In this document: piece after piece, positions 21,912 to 33,284 of the stretch | Numbering within the stretch: position 1 is the first letter of the stretch | Layout: each line of letters opens with the position of its first letter | Origin: Pollenia angustigena | Taxonomy: Eukaryota > Arthropoda > Insecta > Diptera > Polleniidae | Direction: 5' to 3' | NCBI GenBank assembly: GCA_930367215.1 | Contig: OV884059.1 | Coordinates: forward strand, 12,362,945 to 12,426,944 | Length of the DNA: 64,000 bases | Program-made: the position numbers and the translations under genes | The notes under the pieces: model-generated | What the model was told of the DNA's origin: nothing | The model's database searches: none | Seen by the model: only the letters and a program-made list of their open reading frames with translations

Positions 21912-22731
21912 GGCTCCGTGCAATAACTCCCAGGTGCAATAAGTCCCAAGAAAAAAATGAAATTAGACCCAAAAATTTTTCATACAAATGTGGGAGTAAT
22001 TTCATTATGAAATAGCTCCCAGCGCTCTCGGTTTTATTTCATTTTTTTGGAACTTATTTCATTTTTTGCCTGGGAGTTATTTCATAATGAAATAAAATCC
22101 AAATGAAATAAGTCCCCGAAAAAATTAACGTGGAAGTTATTTCATTTGATTTTGGTTTTCGGTGTTATTTCATTTGCTGTGGGAGTTATTTCATTTTTTG
22201 TGGGAGTTTTTTCATTTTCAATTATTTGCCGAAGGCCGACTATGCAGAGAAGCTTAAGTTAGCGAAGCCGGTGTTTGTTATACCATAGAGGAGGTAATCC
22301 TTGTACAAGGCGTGCTTAAACTGCAGGCAGCTGCCATTGCAGGAGGTCAGGATATAATAAAATGCCCCATTTGTTGTCAAAATGTCGAGGACTCAATGTT
22401 AGTTTTTTGGTAACCTAATATGTAAATATTCAAGTAAAACTTATACATATATAATAAATTTCTTTGGAAGTTGTTTCATTTTTTTTGGGTCTTATTTCAT
22501 TTCTTTTCGATGGACTGTTTTTGGAAGTTATTTCATTAATGTCTTTATTTCATTATGAAATAACTCCTAAAAGTTGGGGTTTGTTTCATTTACGACTTGG
22601 AAATTATTTAATTTTTTTTGGGATTTATTTCTTTTTTCCAGTTTGGGACTTATTTCATTTATTTTGGGATTTAGTTCATTGGGATTTATTGCACTGGGAC
22701 TTATTGCACCTGGGAGTTATTGCACGGAGCC
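21912..22731. mobile_element. Nested hAT-type element with ATTTCATT repeat body
   Basis: Ends GGCTCCGTGCAATAACTCCC and its complement, flanked by an exact 8-bp duplication GAAAATTT (21904-21911 and 22732-22739). It is 820 bp. Much of the body is variants of GGAGTTATTTCATT and its complement, including the palindrome ATTTCATTATGAAAT. Between the arrays, at about 22230-22440, is a unique segment with a short open stretch that could be a captured coding fragment. Confidence 0.85.
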
Positions 22732-23833
22732 GAAAATTTAATGTTTAGTTCAGACTTTGGAGACTGAAAAAATCGTCACTTTTTAGAAAAAATCAGTAAA
22801 TCGGCACTTTGCTGAATTCGGAACAAAAAATCGTCAAATCTGGCAGCCCTGGTGATGCCCGCTGATCTAGAGATATTGCACGCATAATGACAGAGAGCAG
22901 ACATACCAAATTCGATAGGAAACTTTTACCAAGTACTAGGATATACACAGAAAAAATTCTCCAAAATTATTAATCAATTAAAGCACTGAACAAAAATAAA
23001 ATCAGTTTTAATTAAAAACGTAATCAAGTGAATTAAACGTTTAATGAAGTAAATTAAACGCTTAATTGATACTATTTATTTGTTTACTGGTGCAAATTCA
23101 ATAATTTTTTTTAATTAATGCCACGAATTTTTTCATTTAAATCAGTTTTTATTTTTATCTGTGTACCAACAGATCGCTACTAAACTGTTTTATTTTTTTT
23201 TTTTTTCTTTTTTAAGGCTACAAAATTTAACACATATACTATTTATATTTAAAGTCTTATTACAGATTTATTACATTATATTTTACCTGGCCTCCTGTCT
23301 ACCTTTAGACTTCTTTCGGGCGAGCTTAAATTTGATGTACATGAATAGAAAAAAGCAAAAATTGAAATTATTATTGTTAAGAAAAAACAGATTTTTAAAT
23401 ATTTTACGTTAGCCGACATGGCAAATGCGTAAAACTATCTATGAACTTCAAATAAGACTAATTTTTATTATCAAACGAAACAATATTGTCATTTAATTTA
23501 AGTTCAATTAGAAATTCTTTTTCAATCACCAACTAGAAAATATCGCAACTTTTTGAATTAAGAATTGATATTTATTTTCTAAACAGTGAAACAGTGGTGA
23601 AACAGACCATTTTCACTCATCACTTTCCTCTCAGTTCTAATATACACCAAGACCTGGTTAGAAAAACTAGAAACACTTTTTTTTTCGCATGTGCGTATAC
23701 GTAAAGAAAGAAGATTTCGCCAGAGAACGGCAAAAAGCACTTTTTTTCAGATTCAATCAATAAACATCCTTATTTTATTAAAATTCTCTTACCATTTCTA
23801 CTGCCATTAATAACTCACTCTTTTAATTCAACT

Positions 23834-24667
23834 AGTGTTCGCCAAATGACCAAAATTCGACCATAAATTTGTATGTAAATATGAAGGAAACATAGTTCAT
23901 CTTAGTATAAATGAATTTATAGTTTCGAACATTTAATTTTTCCGTCTTAGTGGATCGATTTGGCGAGGGACCAACCTCCGGTGCATATTTAATATCCTAC
24001 GTGAGTTAATTTTATTTTGTAAGTTTAATAAAAAAAAATATCAATTGAAAAACAAAAAAGTATCAAGAAGTCTCCTTATTAAATTGTCATCCACTCAAGA
24101 CATTGCATGTTTAATTTTATCTTTGAAGGTCGAATATTAACAAAAATTCAAAAAGTACCAATATTTTTTCTCATTCAATCAATAATCTGCACTTATAATA
24201 TTATGTTTCTAATTTCAATATTAAAGAAAATTTAAAAATTATTGCATGATGAAAGAAATTTTATTTTTCGTATTAACCCTTTTGGATACTTTTTTCTCAC
24301 CATAGAGGTTCGGTTGACAAACAACGAAAGAAAGCGAACTTAACTGTTCTGCATGTGCCGATTTATACATAAGATTAATATAGTCGAAATATTCGAAAAC
24401 CGGTTTCTGAAAATCGTCGAATAATCGATCACTCTATTTTTTTATTATTTGATAATTGAAAAACAAATTTTTTTGGTTCTGCATATGTGATAGTAGTAAA
24501 TTTGATCGCTTATAACTCTGAAATTATTGAACAGATTTTAATAAAATATATATTGTGCACTTCTGTAAGTAAATACCTTTCAAATGGTGAATATTTTCAA
24601 ATATATCAAATCGGTTCACATACAGAGGTGAAAAGTGTTTTTAACTGCTTTACCTTTACCGATTTAT
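23834..24667. mobile_element. Insertion present only in block copy 1
   Basis: At the matching point in block copy 2 (about 31084) the sequence passes directly from TTTAATTCAACT to TAACTTCTAGTT, whereas here about 830 bp intervene. Near its left end, TAGTGTTCGCCAAAT and ATTTGGCGAGGGACC (about 23836 and 23960-23974) form a short inverted pair. No coding content was recognised and the family is unknown. Confidence 0.6.
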
Positions 24668-24689
24668 ATATAGATTTTAACTTCTAGTT

Positions 24690-25940
24690 CCTTTCCTACA
24701 AAATGGAAGCACGCAGAGGTTAAACCACTACCAAAGTCTAACGCGGAATAGCAATTCCAATAGCAATTCTAAGTTTTCTTTAAAAAAATGTTGGAGAAGA
24801 TTTTGCATTTGCAAATGAGTGCCTGCAAACATGAAAATCATTTAATGTCCGATAAACAATTTGGGTTTCGTCGCAAACACAGCTGTCTAACTGCACATAA
24901 GATACGAACTCGATAATCAAAACTAATTTCTTGATGCTTCCCGACCATTCCAAGGCATTTGACACTATAAGCCATAAAACCTTATGCATGAAATTGAGAC
25001 ATTTTTTAAATTTTTCATCATCATCAACTCAATTAATATCGTCATATCATGCTGAAAGAAGTCAATCTGTACACGTTAATAACACAATTTCAAATCCAAT
25101 AATACTCAGAAAAGGTGTGCCACATGGATCGATTCTAGGATCCCTGCTCTTTTCAGTTTATGTTAATGATTTACCACAAAAATTTTCTTATTGTAAAATA
25201 CATAGAATGTATGCGGAAAATGTTCAGTTGTACTTAAGTGGTCCTGCAAACTCTATTAGGGACAATGTCGATAAGCTTCATTATGATCTGAACAAAATAG
25301 ATTGCTGGGCAGTTGCAAATGGCTTTTGTCTTAATCCACAAAGTCGAAATGCTTAGTAAATCATTAAAAATCCATTACAACACTTATTGAAGATGACATT
25401 ATAATAAATTATCAAAAAATTGGCATGGTGCAAAGAGTTAAGAACTTAGGGATAGTGTTCAACAAAAGCTTAACCGGGGTAAGCCACATAAATACTCTCG
25501 TAGTTCAAACGTATGTCAAACTTTGAACGCTCAAGCCACTAAGAATAAGGCAGCTTCTTGCAAAGGCTTATCTGATTCCTAGTCTTACTTACGGTTGTGA
25601 ACTTTTCGCTAACTGTGATTCCATCAGTAAGAAAAAAAATTAGAAGTTTTGTACAACAACATTATAAGATATGTTTATGGCTTGAGGAAGAGTGATGGAG
25701 TCAGAAATGGAGTATCTTTCGAAAACCTTCTTAAAATTAGAGTCCTTAATTTTCTGCACAAAGTACATTTATAATTTTATACAATTTGCTTCATCCACCA
25801 GGGGTAAGAACATGATTATGCCTAGATTTAAATTTCTTGTCTCGGAATGGCAATTTTTCATAAACGCCGTTCGTCTTTGGAATGATGCTCCAAACAACTA
25901 ACAAAGAAATAGCAACGCAACTCTTTTTAGGAAATTTTAA
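24690..25940 (+). pseudogene. LINE-B reverse transcriptase relic, copy 1
   Basis: Broken frames match a jockey/CR1-like reverse transcriptase: a GFRRKHSC equivalent at about 24866, DHSKAFDTISHK (24942), GVPHGSILGSLLFSVYVNDL (25116), then the catalytic box altered to MYAEN (25210), and a C-terminal piece with LIPSLTYGCE and AVRLWNDAPNN ending at about 25900. Several frameshifts and stops are present and the active-site YADD is lost. A less complete sister is at 31085-31660. Confidence 0.8.
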
Positions 25941-26023
25941 TTAAAAACTTTCGCTTAGCTTAAACAAAAAATTTTCGTGATAAATTTATTAAACGCTTGG
26001 TTTTTCAACGTAGTATGTTGGTT

Positions 26024-26370
26024 TTGGAAAAGTGAAAAATACTATTGTTAATTTAAAAACAAAATTTTGTTATTTTTAAGAAAAACATGTTCAGAGGCAA
26101 CCATAGTATTGTTGTGGCCTCTTGATGGATTAAAAATTTTACCATAATATGGTTGTCGGTAACAATAATATTTATTTAAAAATATAATATAATATAATTT
26201 AAAATTTAAAAAAGGTTTCGAAAACAAATTTTTTATGAAAATTCACCTTAATAAATGTTTGTTAAATTTAATAATCGTTTATAAATACGGGGAAGTATAT
26301 TTAAGATTTTCTTTAAAAATAGTTCTGTTGGAGGTGACCATATTTAAACATGTTTTTTCTCTGCGTGCAC
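26024..26370 (+). repeat. GGCAACCATA-type repeat, copy 1
   Basis: CAGAGGCAACCATAGTATTG, TATGGTTGTCGGTAACAATA and GTTTATAAATACGGGG recur at 33400-33490 plus 34695-34740, and inverted at 32330-32490. This copy is uninterrupted at 26268-26290, giving the empty site for the Helitron at 33592. Confidence 0.75.
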
Positions 26371-27034
26371 GAATTACCCAAATTACTATTAACTACAGAG
26401 TAGTTTATTAGGCCAAATAAACTACAGCTTTAGGCTTAAATATGCACTAGATTATTTAATATGCTTAATTTATTATAACTCGGTTTCACTGAATAAACCC
26501 ATTATAATATTTGTTCAACATTTTTGAAAAGAAAAGTAAAACTATTTAATCTTCTCCATATCACAAATATCAGCATCAGTGCAAGCAAAATTGGTTTTTT
26601 TTTTAGTAAAAAAGCATTGTATTTAAAAATATGGAACAAATTTTTTTACCGTGGTGTGAGAGAAAAAGCAAATAGTGAATATACGTCAGTACAATTTTTT
26701 AAACGGTTCTGAATAGAATGTTTAATAAGCTGACATGTGTTTAAATTAATTACTAGCTTAAGCCCGTGGGCTTTGGTATAACCCTTTGATTTTAATATAA
26801 CTACTTTTTCCCCATTTCTAAAATACTTTTGTGGAAAACATTTTACCTTAAGTTAGTTTCATGTGACCTTTGTACCATTAATGCGCTTTAAATCTAATTT
26901 AAATATGTTTCACTCTATAGAGCTTCTAATCAGATTCTAACATACAAAGGCAGCAATTTCATAGGAAATATATTGAATTTTTAAGAAGGTTAATAGTTTA
27001 AAGATGGTATACAGTGGTTTACCACCTTTAAACT

Positions 27035-29195
27035 TAAGCTTAAGCGGAGTTTATTGGGAAGTATTTTTCCAAAACTGCTTTATCGCGAATCAGATGAAAA
27101 CTTGGCTTCTGTTACAGGTAATGCAAAAGTTATCATTAGAGGTAAACAAATAATTGTGATTACAGATTAACCATTTTCTTCTATTTGCTTATATTTTGCC
27201 ATTTGGTTGCCGGGGAGTCCATTTTTGGCATATTAAATTGAATTATTAGTATGTGGTATCGAGCTTATACAGAAATCACAATCACAAAATTTTTTGAGCC
27301 ATGACCGATGTGCCATGGTACGTAAGAAAAATATTCAATCATGAGTTGGTCAAATACAGCGAAATTGTAGAACTGTCCTATACTGAAACTGATTAAACTG
27401 ATTTAAAAAGTATGATTTTATTAAATTTAAGTTACAATCAAAATTAATCTTAAAGCCTTTAATATTAAATAATGAATTATAATGTTAAATATACAACTTT
27501 ACTCTAAAATAAACAACATCTTTCATTCAAAACCAAATCAGCAACTTTACTCATCGTTTAAAAATCCTAGAATTTTAAACACCTTCATCGATCCTTTTAT
27601 TATTTTATCCTTCATGCGCCAAATGCTTAAATCTATCACGGTGTCATTTAAGCTATCTTTATATTTTGCGTCCCGATAATGTTGCATTTGGCCCACATTG
27701 GTAGCAACTGAATAAGCCCAGCAACTATCCGCTGCCTTCTGAATGGAATAATGATTATGAGTGGCTATAACATAATCAGTACTGTGCAGGCATTTGATAG
27801 CCACACCGGGGCGTACGTGTTGTCTTTTACGTTCCACACGCTGCATCAAATTGAAATACTCGGGAATATCGGTAGAATATAGCGGTTTTCCTGGAATGTT
27901 TGGAAAATGGATGCAACGGAAACAATAGCTGGCATATTGTTGGCATTTCTTGGTTTTACTCTTGCTCTCAATAAAACTCATCAAGTCATGCCAGTTGGAT
28001 ATGTTGCCCAAAGGCATAATCAGCTCATCAATGTCAATTACCGCCACATACTTGTAACGATACATATTCCGATACAAACAGTCATTGTATGCAATCACCT
28101 CGTTTAAGTTGTAAGACCATCCATTTTTTTTTGTTTCTAAATGACGATAATTGTGCAAGTTGCTTACCGCCGTAGACAGGCTCATTGGTCGGTATTCAAT
28201 ATAACCTGTATCGCGATAATATTCCAAAACTTTTGTTGTATTTGGATGCACTTGCTGCTGATACGTTGTTATTTTTTCCGCTCCCAAAGAACGCAAAGTT
28301 TCAAAATGTTCTACAATACGATGAGAGATATCGACACCGGGATAATCCAAGCCCTTAATGCACACAGCAAATTCTTTTCTTTCCTCATCAGGAAACAAGG
28401 GCAGGTAAGTTACTCTAACATTATTCGTGGCTTTGTCACAGGGCTGGGCTACCAGTGACACTGTACGAGGTATTCTATCCTTATGTTCTGCATGTACGGG
28501 ACATGATATAAAATGTGCATATTGAAATTTTAATCCATGACCCCATTTATAATTCCAGATTTTATGCATCTCTTTCATGGGAGTCACAAACGGTTGCGAT
28601 TGCTCTTTATACCACAACTGACAATAGGTCATTGGATATTCTTCGTATTTTTGGGCTATAAAATTCATCATCACTAGAACCCGTACAACCGGCTCTGTCT
28701 TAACCACAGTGGGTCTGTTATCAAAATAAGCTCCATAAATGTAATAAGAAAAATTTCGATTCTGATATTCTTGCCAATAATCATTGTGGATTTTAACATC
28801 CAAGAAAGATGGGTACCAGGCACATGAGTGGTTTAATTTGCGATTTTTATACTTGGGATTAACGAGATCTTCAATCGGTAGGTAGGGTATTTCCTGGGCA
28901 ATATTCTCCACAAATGTGTTTTCACTGGGAGCTGCAAATAAAATAAAAAAAAATTTATCAGATTATTGAGGTGTATATCAATAACCAAATTTAAGTTTTA
29001 ATGTGATTAGATTATCTGAGCCAGAAAACGACTGAAACCACACTGGAACTGAACTAGAACTAAAATAGACCTGAGTTGCAAACAAATTGTCACCAGTCAA
29101 GTGTTTCAATTTATTATAATATTGTGTTCACTGGTCAGGAAATAAGTGCTTTAAGAACAATTGACACAAATTTCCCGCATCAGTTACCTTGTATA
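27035..29195 (-). repeat. Segmental duplication, GT92 block copy 2
   Basis: Sister of 10345-13770, without the 1.3 kb insertion. Homology runs from GCGGAGTTTATT to ACCTTGTATAT, including intron sequence upstream of the exon. Confidence 0.9.
27547..28931 (-). CDS. GT92-family glycosyltransferase, intact terminal exon
   Basis: One open exon of about 461 codons on the minus strand, from a splice acceptor (TTTTATTTGCAG, complement of 28932-28943) to a TAA at 27547-27549. The protein resembles glycosyltransferase family 92 (DUF23), type II Golgi-type enzymes, some of which add galactose to glycans. The acceptor specificity of this one cannot be told. Counting from ENIAQEIPYL at the start of the exon, features are YYIYGAYFDNRP (about 57-67), the core FAVCIKGLDYPGVD (181-194), the metal-binding DIDEL (293-297), and YCFRCIHFPN with HSTDYVIATHNHYS towards the C-terminus. 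Sequons include NFS (53), NTT (224) and NIS (303). No in-frame ATG precedes the domain, so the start and membrane anchor must be on an upstream exon at higher coordinates, not recognised in the window. Confidence 0.88.
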
Positions 29196-29199
29196 TTAG

Positions 29200-29668
29200 A
29201 CTGGTCGCATCTTGTATGGGATTTTTTTTTTAATTTAATTGTTTGCGCTGCTTTAAATATGAGGTTCGTTGTAAGAAACCATGATCTAATTTTTCAGGTC
29301 AATCCGACGGTGTCTAGCCGTGCCGGGTGGGGCCAAAAATTATGTTAATTTTTATTAAAATATATCCTGAAGAAGATTTCCAAAGGAAATCGAAATATCG
29401 ATAATAAAAATATACCAAATATTTAAAATAGAAGTGACCTTAAGCTCAAATATTAATAAAGAAGAAAAATATTTAAAAAAGGTCGAAGAAATTAGAATAA
29501 AATTATTGACATACTCAATACAAAACCATAAGGAACTGTTTTTGTTTTTAAGATAGGGCGAGTGGGCAAAAGCAAAACCATACAATGTCAGTAACACTCA
29601 TTGTACCGTTTATATCTGGTATATCTGTTTTGCGAATACTAGATACTAGATACACTCGTGCAGGTCTA
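29200..29668. other. Spacer with a hammerhead-like core
   Basis: Non-coding DNA between the GT92 block and a MITE. It contains CTGAAGA at 29367-29373, a perfect 7-bp hairpin GATTTCC-AAA-GGAAATC at 29375-29391, then GAAA at 29392-29395. That is the order of the conserved hammerhead ribozyme core (CUGANGA, helix II, GAAA), with one extra A before the stem. Convincing helices I and III were not found. Confidence 0.35.
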
Positions 29669-30022
29669 TCCCTTCAAATAATAGGACTAGTCCAAACACG
29701 CGTGTAAAATGTAACCCACAAGGGACTAGGACTAGTCCAAAAGTAACCCAAACGTATGGAAAATCATGGTCTATTTAACATTACGATGTCCTAAGGCAGG
29801 GCCATATAACCCAGCTTAAAACTACTCCATGGTATACTCAAGAGGATTAGTTTTGAATTCATTTAAAAACGAAAGCATGTCGCTAAAAAACGAAGACATG
29901 TCGTCTCACTACAAACACTTTTTAACAATGACATGTTCCATGCTTGCATTACATTGTACCAGCCCATAGAGTAGTCCATTTTATCAAAATGGATTAGGTA
30001 GTCCAATATTTTTTGCAGGGGA
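29669..30022 (-). mobile_element. MITE family 1, copy 2
   Basis: 354 bp, the inverse of the copy at 9788-10166. Ends TCCCTTCAAATAATAGGACT and its partner ending TTTTTTGCAGGGGA. GGACTAGTCC occurs in the left subterminal part. It lies just outside the GT92 block, whereas copy 1 lies on the other side of the other block, so the two are independent insertions. Confidence 0.75.
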
Positions 30023-30652
30023 CAGTATAAACACTCACACATGAAATAAAATGCAACCCTGATCCAATGAAAAGTATTATTGCTAAGAAATGTTTCCAAA
30101 AACTTTTTTTCATAACACTTGTCATCTTAATTGCACATGCATTCACACTATCAGACTTGTTTAAATACAAAGTATAAACCAGCTTCTAATTGATATTTTT
30201 ACTTTGTTTACTGGTGCAAATTTAATTAACTTTTAAATTAAATTAATACAACGAATTTTTTAATTTACATCAATTTTTATCTGTGTACCAACAGATCGCT
30301 GCTAAATTCTTCTTGTCTTTTTTTTCTTGAGGCAACAAATTTTAACACATAGACTACTTAAATTTATAGTCTTATTACATACTTATTTATTACATTATCT
30401 TTTACCTTTTCTCCTGTCTAGCTTTAGACCTCTGTCGGGCGACCTTGTTAAATTTATGACTGCTAAATTTGATGTATTTGAATAGAATAAAACTAAAATT
30501 GACAATATTGTTAAAAAAAATAAGATTTTAAACAATCTAACGTTGGCCGACATGGCAAATGCGTAAAACACTCTCTGAACTTGAAATAAGACTAATTCTT
30601 TTAATCAAACGAAACAATATTATTATACAATTTGTAGTTCAATTTATATTTA

Positions 30653-30793
30653 TGCGTGGTTTATAGAACACGAGCGCAAAACTCGTCCGTTTAACTAACA
30701 TTTAAAACGCAAACAAAATTTCGAAATTTGTTTTTGTGTTTCAAATGTAATTTGAACGTACGAGTTTTGCGCGCGTGTTCTATAATCCACACA
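30653..30793. mobile_element. Short hairpin MITE
   Basis: Arms GCGTGGTTTATAGAACACGA and GTGTGGATTATAGAACACGC (reverse complement of the right end) continue through GCGCAAAACTCGT. It is about 140 bp and absent from the matching point in block copy 1 (about 23520-23575), so it is a real insertion. Confidence 0.8.
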
Positions 30794-31084
30794 TTATATT
30801 TATTTTCTGAACAGTGAAACAGTGGTAAAACAGAACGTTTTCACTCATCACTTTCCTCTCAGTTCTAATTTACACCAAGGTCTGAAATAATGGTTAGAAA
30901 AACTAGAAACAGCTATACACTTTTTTTCGCATGTGCGTTTACGTAAAGACAGCAGATTTTTCTAAATGGTCGCCAGAGAACGGCAAAAATCACTTTTTTC
31001 TGTTTCAATCAATATACATCATTATTTTATTAAAATTATCTTACCATTACCACTGCCATTCGTAACTCACCTTTTTAATTCAAC

Positions 31085-31660
31085 TATAACTTCTAGTTCA
31101 TTTACTACAAAATGGAAGCACGCAAAGGTTGAACCACTACCATAGTCTAACACGGAATATCGTCCAATATCAATTCTAAGTTTTCTTTCAAAAATGTTGG
31201 GGAAGATTTTACATTTGCAAATGAGTGCCTGCAAATATGAAAATCGTTTAATGTCCGATTTACAATCGGGGTTTCGTCGCAACCACAGCTGTTTAACGGC
31301 GGCACTGGTTGACTTGTCTGAGAATATAAGACGTGGCAAAACTAATCTCTTGATACTTCTCGACCATTCCAAGGCATTTGACACTGTAAACCAGTGATAG
31401 CCACTCCATAGGCTCGCGAGTCAGTCAATAATCGTATTTTTCACACAGACACGGTCGGCAATTCACATGTATACCCCAACTTTGTTCGTTTCAAAACATC
31501 AGACTATCATCAGTCTCTGCGACCGCACACAAGTACATAATATCTTTGTGTGCGTGCGTTCGAGGCTTGGTTAGTTCGGGGCTTGGTTATCACTGCTGTA
31601 AACCATGAAACCTTATGCATGAAATTGAGAAATTTTTTCAACTTTTCATCCTCATCAACT
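31085..31660 (+). pseudogene. LINE-B reverse transcriptase relic, copy 2
   Basis: Frames give LQMSACKYENRLMSD, SGFRRNHSCLTAALVDLS and LLDHSKAFDTVN, then are interrupted at 31392 by a hAT MITE and resume at 31596 (NHETLCMKLR). It stops matching its sister at about 31660, so the catalytic region is missing. The stretch up to the MITE is better preserved than in the copy at 24690. Confidence 0.8.
31392..31595. mobile_element. hAT MITE family 4, copy 1, inside LINE-B
   Basis: 204 bp. Ends CAGTGATAGCCACTCC and (reverse complement of right) CAGTGATAACCAAGCCCC, with an exact 8-bp duplication CTGTAAAC at 31384-31391 and 31596-31603. It splits the reverse-transcriptase frame of LINE-B. A second copy, inverted, is at 40308-40496. 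Confidence 0.9.
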
Positions 31661-31672
31661 TTCGAAAAACTA

Positions 31673-31810
31673 ATGGCCGATTTCACCAATTTATTTAAAT
31701 ATCCATTTAAGTTTAAAATTCGTTTTTAATGTTAAATAAAAATAAAATTATATGAAAAACTATATTCATATAAGAATTGATATTTAAGTAATAATGGTGA
31801 AATTAGCCAT
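31673..31810. mobile_element. Small MITE, GGCCGATTTCACCAATTTAT ends
   Basis: 138 bp. Left ATGGCCGATTTCACCAATTT and right in reverse complement ATGGCTAATTTCACCATTAT. A shorter relative lies at 31966-32073. Confidence 0.75.
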
Positions 31811-31965
31811 AAATTTGTTATCCACTTTTAATCAGTCAACACAAATCAACGTGGAGTAAAATCTGCATCGCTTCATGTGTCGAGTCGAGTGATCGAACAT
31901 GTTTAACTCACAGCATCCATTATGATTTAAAATTATTGTTCACATTTCATCATGCAACAAAACTC

Positions 31966-32073
31966 ATGGCCGATTGCACCAATTTATTCAAATATTAAAT
32001 TTATGTTTAAAATTAGTTTTTCATGTCAAATGAAATGAACTGATATTTAAATAGAATTGGTGAAATTGGCCAT
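31966..32073. mobile_element. Small MITE, second copy
   Basis: 108 bp. Left ATGGCCGATTGCACCAATTT and right in reverse complement ATGGCCAATTTCACCAATTC. The internal TTTAAAATTAG is shared with 31673-31810. Confidence 0.75.
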
Positions 32074-32294
32074 CAATGTTGAATAAAATCTTTATCATAC
32101 TAACGAACGCATCGTTTTTTTAGTTGTAAGTCTAGTGATCGAACATGTTTTATTCAAATTTTTATACAAAATTATTTTTACAAAAATTTATTAAAAAATT
32201 TAAAAAAAAAATATTGTTAAAAATTCATCTCAAAAATGGATTAAATGTTTTATTTTTAACCTATGGTTTTTATAATTAGAACAGTAATTTAAAG

Positions 32295-32490
32295 TTAGCT
32301 GTACACCTAGAGAAACAACATGTTTAAATATGGTCACCTCCAACAAAACTATTTTTAAAGAAAATCTTAAACATACTACGTTTAATTACACCATATTATT
32401 GTCACCAACAACCATATTATTGTTAAATTAGTCCTTCATCAAGAAGCCACAACAATATTATGATTGCCTCTGAACATGTTATGGTTAATA
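32295..32490 (-). repeat. GGCAACCATA-type repeat, inverted copy
   Basis: Reverse complement of the repeat at 26024-26370 and 33285: CACCATATTATTGT, CCAACAACCATATTATTG and ATTGCCTCTGAACATG are shared in order. The hairpin element at 32492 begins immediately after it. Confidence 0.7.
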
Positions 32491-32491
32491 A

Positions 32492-33272
32492 CACTACGTA
32501 ACAATTTTTTGACCAAATGAATTTGACACCTTATCTTTATGTAAAATTGTCCGCTAAATCCGAATATGAAATTGTCAAAAGTAGAACAGTTTTTGAGATA
32601 TTCCGTTATTTGTGTTTTTAAAAAAGATGCTGTGACTGAAATGCAAATATCCAAAAAATAAAATTTTAGCCTATTTCAATACGAACATTTTGTGCCCAAT
32701 AGAATCCAGATCGGTGCAAAAATGACAAAGTTACAGAAGATAAATTCAATTTACCCACAACAAAGAAATATACAAAGCTAAAGTTTTAATAACAATAAAT
32801 ATTAAAAATTGCTTAAAACTATTGAATTTCTATGTGGGTTAATTTACTAAAACTTCTGTAGCTTTGTAATTTTTGTACCAATGTATGTCTTGTTGGGCGC
32901 AAAATGGTCACATTAAAATAATCTTATGTCGCATGCAATAAAACATTAGCATTTTTAAATCATTGGTTAAAAAAAATAACTTGAAAAGAGAAAAATTGAA
33001 CAAAATCTTAAAATTTTCAATGAAACTTGAACTTTTGTCCCCTGTAACTCTGTGATTTCTTGACCAATCTTCACAAGCAATCCAAAATTTTTGAAGATAT
33101 TTGCATTTCAGTCACATCATTTCTTTTAAAAACACAAATAACGGTTGTTATTTTGGAATATTTCAAAAACTGTTCTACTCTTGACAATTCTGACTTCATA
33201 CTCGGATTCAGCGGAACAAATTACATAAAGATTCATTTGGTCACGACTTAATTGAAATTTTGTCACGTAGTG
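32492..33272. mobile_element. 0.78 kb hairpin element, CACTACGTRACA ends
   Basis: Nearly the whole length is an inverted repeat. Left CACTACGTAACAATTTTTTG and right in reverse complement CACTACGTGACAAAATTTCA. The arms continue through GACCAAATGAAT, CTTTATGTAA, AGTAGAACAGTTTTTGA and AAATGCAAATATC. TAATAA abuts both ends and may be a short target duplication. It is non-coding. Confidence 0.8.
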
Positions 33273-33284
33273 TAATAACAAAAA

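Larger units (their letters stand above)
20587..22851. mobile_element. hAT-type element hosting two nested insertions
   Basis: Left end TAGGGCTGCCAGAT and right end in reverse complement CAGGGCTGCCAGATTTGACG. The flanks GTGATGAC (20579-20586) and GTGATGCC (22852-22859) agree at 7 of 8 bases. Both subterminal regions carry repeats of the AAAAATCGTC type. Inside are MITE family 3 copy 2 and the element at 21912-22731; without them about 1.05 kb remains, non-coding. Confidence 0.8.
23060..26765 (+). repeat. Segmental duplication, LINE-bearing block copy 1
   Basis: Co-linear with 30190-35200. Shared landmarks in order: GTTTACTGGTGCAAATT, CTGTGTACCAACAGATCGCT, GCCGACATGGCAAATGCGTA, TTTTCACTCATCACTTTCC, the LINE-B fragment, the GGCAACCATA repeat, CTGCGTGCACGAATTACCC, and ACTAGCTTAAGCCC. 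Together with the GT92 block this forms a two-unit tandem duplication. A short related stretch lies at about 51860-51900. Confidence 0.85.
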
